Part shown: piece after piece, positions 60,160 through 64,000 of the stretch | How the letters are laid out: each line of letters starts with the position of its first letter | Numbering within the stretch: position 1 is the first letter of the stretch | DNA from: Streptomyces sp. F001 | GTDB taxonomy: Bacteria; Actinomycetota; Actinomycetes; Streptomycetales; Streptomycetaceae | Length of the DNA: 64,000 bases | NCBI RefSeq assembly: GCF_004187715.1 | Contig: NZ_QZWF01000015.1 | Coordinates: 87,433 to 151,432 of the forward strand | Direction: 5' to 3' | The notes under the pieces: generated by a model | Databases searched by the model: none | What the model was told of the DNA's origin: nothing | Seen by the model: only the letters and a program-made list of their open reading frames with translations | Translations under genes and position numbers: made by a program

Positions 60160-61641
60160 TCATGGCCCGTACCCCGGCCCGGGCGGCCCCGGCTTGCGGT
60201 CGGGATCGTCGAGCAGAATGGCCAGGTGGCGGCCCACGTGCTGGTCCCAGCCGTCGGGTCCGAGCGCCAGGGCCTCTTTGCGCCACTTTCCGATGCGTTC
60301 CGCGAGACTTCCGAGCCCTCGGTCCTGCAGTATTTCGCCGATGGCGTCCTGGAACGACGGATCCGAGCAGTCGCTGCGATGCCAGACCATCGCGGGTACG
60401 CCGGCCCGCAACCCGGCCAGGACCTCCCGCCGGCCGGTGCCCGAGTCGTCGCCGGGCGGCTCGCTGAGCACCAGACAGACCGCGTACCGGTCCTCCTTCA
60501 GCTCACGCTCCAGATGGAAGAAGTACGTCTCGTCCTGCTCCGGACGGCTCCAGTGCGGATGACTGTCCGCCGGGCGCTCCCGAAGCTGGCGCCACTTGTT
60601 GTGCCAGGGCCGGTGCCACGCGGCCCGCTGCAAGCGCTCGAGGCTGCGCACCACCACCGGGTAGTCCAGCGCCAGCGGGGTGGGCGAGTCGGACTCGGAC
60701 TCCTTCGGCCACCACTCGACAGGCTCGTTCAGCAGCTCCCACGGCAGGATGAACTCCAGGAGGACGGGCTGCCGCAGGTCGGCCCACCTCTCCTCGACCT
60801 CCTCTATCAGCCTCTCCACCGCGCCGGGCAGCTCCTCCCGGCGCAGATGGACGGTCTCACCGCGCACGGGGTGCCAGCCCTCCGGGTCGGACTGGCGCCA
60901 GTGCGACAGATAGAAGCGGTCCGCCTCGACCCGGTCCGGCTCGAACTGGATCATCAGATACGCGGGGACGAGCGAGGGCGCGGCCTGCGGGAACTCCGAG
61001 TGCTGCCAGTCCGCCAGTGCACCGTCCAACCGCAGGGCATGGGCCTGGCTGCGGGTGAAACGGCGCAGCACCTCGGCGGCGTCGGCCCGGCTCTCCGCCA
61101 CCAGCCGGTCGGCACACAGCGCGAGGAAGGCCACGCTGGGCGGGAGTTCACCGTTCGGGGAGTTCTCCCCCGCCAGCCGCAGGAAGACCTGCCATCCGGT
61201 CCGGCACCAGGGGGGCAGTTCCTGCACCCGGGAGCGGCTCGCGCGGCGCGCCATGGTCGCCAGGTCCGGGGAGTTCATCGACAGCAGAACGGGCCGTAAC
61301 GAACGCAGATCGGCGTTGTTGAAGAAGTCGACGGCCTCCCACTCGTCCACCAGCGGCCACAGAGTGGCGACCGTCGCCGACTGCTGCTCCACGTACTCCA
61401 GTGACCGCACCAGACAGGCCAGCCCGTCACCGACCTCGGTGCATGCCTTGACGATCTGCAGCAGCCAGGGCCGCAGCCGGTCCCCGCCGAACGGCTCCAC
61501 GGACGAGGCCAGCTCGGCCGCGAGCATCTCCCGCCAGATCTCACGGCTGCTCGCCTGGTTCACCGTGGCCGAGCCCTGCAGCGCATCCACGATGGAGACG
61601 ACCAGCTCGTTGCGGACCCGTTCCGGACTGCGCCCGTTCAC
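60160..61641 (-). CDS. VMAP (vWA-MoxR-associated) protein with N-terminal effector-associated domain
   Basis: A 493-residue soluble protein. The N-terminal ~90 residues (RNELVVSIVDALQGSATV ... RPWLLQIVKACTEVGDGLA) resemble the effector-associated domain of the trypsin-like protease at 52605. The rest matches the VMAP core, including the C-terminal LEFILPWELLNEPVEWW block and WHRSDC. VMAPs are scaffolds in NTPase-linked conflict systems, thought to bring effectors under control of vWA/MoxR or STAND switches. GTG at 61641 has GGAGGT six bases upstream; the open frame further 5' runs through the tRNA and is not real. Confidence 0.87.
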   Translation of the reverse strand: MNGRSPERVRNELVVSIVDALQGSATVNQASSREIWREMLAAELASSVEPFGGDRLRPWLLQIVKACTEVGDGLACLVRSLEYVEQQSATVATLWPLVDEWEAVDFFNNADLRSLRPVLLSMNSPDLATMARRASRSRVQELPPWCRTGWQVFLRLAGENSPNGELPPSVAFLALCADRLVAESRADAAEVLRRFTRSQAHALRLDGALADWQHSEFPQAAPSLVPAYLMIQFEPDRVEADRFYLSHWRQSDPEGWHPVRGETVHLRREELPGAVERLIEEVEERWADLRQPVLLEFILPWELLNEPVEWWPKESESDSPTPLALDYPVVVRSLERLQRAAWHRPWHNKWRQLRERPADSHPHWSRPEQDETYFFHLERELKEDRYAVCLVLSEPPGDDSGTGRREVLAGLRAGVPAMVWHRSDCSDPSFQDAIGEILQDRGLGSLAERIGKWRKEALALGPDGWDQHVGRHLAILLDDPDRKPGPPGPGYGP

Positions 61642-61767
61642 CCCGTTACCTCCAGACAGCCGGCGCGGTTCCCTGATGGTGCCGACCAGAGTACGGCCGT
61701 GGAGCGGGGCAGTGCAGGGGAAAGCGCGGGTCACCGGCACGGTCGGCCCGGGACCCGCACTGTTCGG

Positions 61768-61841
61768 AGCCCCCTGTCGGATTCGAACCGACGACCTTCG
61801 CTTTACAAGAGCGGCGCTCTGACCAGCTGAGCTAAGGAGGC
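61768..61841 (-). tRNA. tRNA-Thr(TGT)
   Basis: The minus strand folds as a 74-nt cloverleaf: acceptor GCCTCCT/AGGGGGC, D arm with AGCTCAGCTGGTCAGAGC, anticodon loop CTTGTAA giving TGT (codon ACA), and a T arm with GGTTCGAATCC. CCA is not encoded. The VMAP gene lies downstream on the same strand. ACA is rare in high-GC genomes, so demand for this tRNA is low. Confidence 0.95.
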
Positions 61842-61984
61842 CTGCACGCGCGCGTGACGTGCGTGCCTGTGCAGTGTACCCAGGTCCCGGCCGAGCCCTG
61901 TCGAAAATTTCCGCGAAGTTCACAGCCCTCGGACTACTGACAGAACAGGTGAACGGCAGGTACCGTCCTGACCCAGTTCACTCT

Positions 61985-62000
61985 CGTGGACTACACCACC
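61985..62000 (+). promoter_or_regulatory. DasR-like site upstream of msiK
   Basis: CGTGGACTACACCACC matches 12 of 16 positions of the DasR consensus, with core TGGACTACACCA matching 10 of 12. It lies 58 nt before the msiK start and resembles the sites before nagK, suggesting shared control by amino-sugar status. Confidence 0.5.
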
Positions 62001-62058
62001 ACCTTCCTACAACGGATCGTCCGGCACGTTCCTGCCGGTAGAAGGGGGCCCATTCACC

Positions 62059-63195
<1,137 letters not shown>

Positions 63196-63238
63196 CGCGC
63201 ACCAAACACCCATCCCGGGTAATTCACCCAGGTTGACG

Positions 63239-63272
63239 AAAAGGGCCCCGCTGCCTGCGGCGGGGCCCTTTT
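63239..63272 (+). terminator. Intrinsic terminator after msiK
   Basis: AAGGGCCCCGC (63241-63251) pairs with GCGGGGCCCTT (63260-63270) around an 8-nt loop, and a T-run follows: a classical intrinsic terminator. Confidence 0.92.
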
Positions 63273-63411
63273 TCTTGTCGATAAATACCCCGGCACACCG
63301 GCTCATTTCGAGCAGTGTGCGTCAACCCCGCACCAAAAAAAGACCCCACTTCTTCCCTCGAACCGGTGACCAAATGTCGCCAAATCATTACCGGGCGCTA
63401 CCCTCACTCGC

Positions 63412-63867
63412 GTGAAGCACTCCACCACCCAACCCACGCGACGCGGCCAGGGCCCCGCCCGCCGGATCGGCCGCACCCTCGCCCTCGTTCTGCCCGTCGT
63501 CCTGGTGCTCTCCGGGACCCTCGCGGTCACGCGGGTCAACTGGTCGGGGAACCCCGAGAGCTCGGTGCTCACCGCCTCGGACGTCTCGGCCTCCGGCGCC
63601 ACGTCGCGCACCGCCACCCGCGCCCCGCACGAGGTGCTGCGCGACCAGCTCCTGACCGAGCTGCAGGAGCAGAACCCCGGCGTCGCGCTCACCCACCTCC
63701 AGCAGGCCGTCGACGAGCGCCCCTCGCTCGCCGGGCACTGCGCGTCCATCGCCCGCGCCCTGGGCCGCGCCGCGGTCCGCATCTACGGCCCGACCCGAGC
63801 CCAGTCGTACGCCCGCCCCGTCTGCGACACCGCCTTCGCCTCAGGCGTCCTGTCCTCCCGCGCCTGA
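63412..63867 (+). CDS. Small exported or membrane-anchored hypothetical protein
   Basis: A 151-residue protein. A Thr/Arg-rich N-terminus is followed by a hydrophobic segment (about 22-42, LALVLPVVLVLSGTLAV) that could be a signal or anchor, then a low-complexity stretch and a helical C-terminal domain with two cysteines (AGHCASIARALG and VCDTAFASG). No known family is recognised. GTG at 63412 is supported weakly. It stands alone and ends before a strong hairpin. Confidence 0.75.
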   Translation: MKHSTTQPTRRGQGPARRIGRTLALVLPVVLVLSGTLAVTRVNWSGNPESSVLTASDVSASGATSRTATRAPHEVLRDQLLTELQEQNPGVALTHLQQAVDERPSLAGHCASIARALGRAAVRIYGPTRAQSYARPVCDTAFASGVLSSRA

Positions 63868-63883
63868 GCGCTCCGCTGGAAGT

Positions 63884-63924
63884 GCCGCGATGGTGCCGCC
63901 GATCGTCTGCGGCACCATCGCGGC
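63884..63924 (+). terminator. Perfect 16-base hairpin
   Basis: Arms 63884-63899 and 63909-63924 pair perfectly around a 9-nt loop, 17 nt after the preceding stop codon. Confidence 0.85.
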
Positions 63925-63927
63925 TGG

Positions 63928-63966
63928 TCGCGCAGTTCCCCGCGCCCCTTCGGGGCGCTGCACAAC
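63928..63966 (+). repeat. Dispersed Streptomyces repeat
   Basis: The first 22 bases (63928-63949) recur inverted at 31084-31105; a CGCCCC/GGGGCG palindrome follows. This is a common intergenic repeat in the genus. Nothing else is seen to the end of the window. Confidence 0.8.
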
Positions 63967-64000
63967 CGCCCCGACCCCGACCCACCCACCGGCACAAGGC

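Noticed and set aside
50206..61641. Radical SAM maturase (FxsB) or FxsC for the peptide modules
   Set aside because: No CxxxCxxC radical SAM motif or FxsC-like gene was found on either strand within the locus; they may lie elsewhere in the genome.
61768..61841. tRNA-Thr as an integration site
   Set aside because: No duplicated 3' tRNA end or integrase was seen nearby; the recombinase remnant is 52 kb away.
61642..61923. N-terminal extension of the VMAP gene
   Set aside because: The open frame runs through the tRNA-Thr gene, and a good ribosome site supports GTG at 61641.

Overview
The window is high-GC actinobacterial DNA and almost certainly Streptomyces. The signs are strong G/C bias at third codon positions, many GTG and TTG starts, short palindromic intergenic repeats typical of that genus, and marker genes: mycothiol S-conjugate amidase (mca), the multiple-sugar ABC ATPase MsiK, a CdgB-type diguanylate cyclase, a TerD protein and DasR-like operators. 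From memory (not checked), 16.5-27.2 kb resembles the S. coelicolor SCO4956-SCO4968 neighbourhood and 27.4-63.2 kb resembles SCO4290 down to SCO4240. If so, a rearrangement junction lies in the repeat-filled gap near 27.2-27.4 kb.

Layout. 0-8.8 kb: ABC ATPase, large secreted subtilase, MmyB-type regulator divergent from a zinc alcohol dehydrogenase, glyoxalase-fold protein, phospholipase D-like protein. 8.9-16.3 kb: accessory patch with a broken serine recombinase, an HTH/NB-ARC/TPR regulator whose 3' end runs into the recombinase remnant, an AraC regulator, three tandem alpha/beta hydrolases, a DUF4291 remnant and a DUF6924-like gene. 16.5-27.2 kb: housekeeping genes (msrA, metB, sigma-like factor, MarR, threonine ammonia-lyase, drug-type ABC exporter, greA, DUF4307, mca). 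27.4-33.3 kb: otsB, then the amino-sugar cluster (solute-binding lipoprotein, N-acetylglucosamine kinase, NagA, PfkB kinase) with DasR-like sites; msiK at 62 kb, which has a similar site, probably powers such sugar importers. 33.4-39.1 kb: CBM-like anchored protein, CdgB, flavin reductase, ECF41 sigma factor, ArfB, TerD.

39.15-42.5 kb is a compact lactococcin 972-type bacteriocin operon: secreted peptide, 696-aa membrane immunity/export protein, ABC ATPase and an unlisted 41-aa membrane peptide overlapping the ATPase by ATGA. 42.7-50.2 kb: M1 peptidase lipoprotein, pentapeptide protein, FAD amine-oxidase-like enzyme, oxidoreductase/MFS pair, APH(6)-like kinase.

50.2-61.6 kb is the most unusual part. 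Two paralogous HExxH proteins (peptide beta-hydroxylase type, linked to FxSxx-COOH RiPP systems) face away from each other, and each is preceded by its own small FxsA-like peptide gene; one of these, 56 aa, is a short ORF read directly from the sequence. Between them sit a trypco2 protein and a trypsin-like protease with a C-terminal effector-associated domain. Downstream are a 1300-aa vWA-like/NB-ARC/TPR protein (FxsT type) and a VMAP protein whose N-terminus resembles the protease's effector-associated domain. No radical SAM (FxsB) or FxsC gene is visible. I read this as a fused peptide-modification and NTPase/protease conflict or signalling locus. The window ends with tRNA-Thr(TGT), msiK and a small secreted protein.
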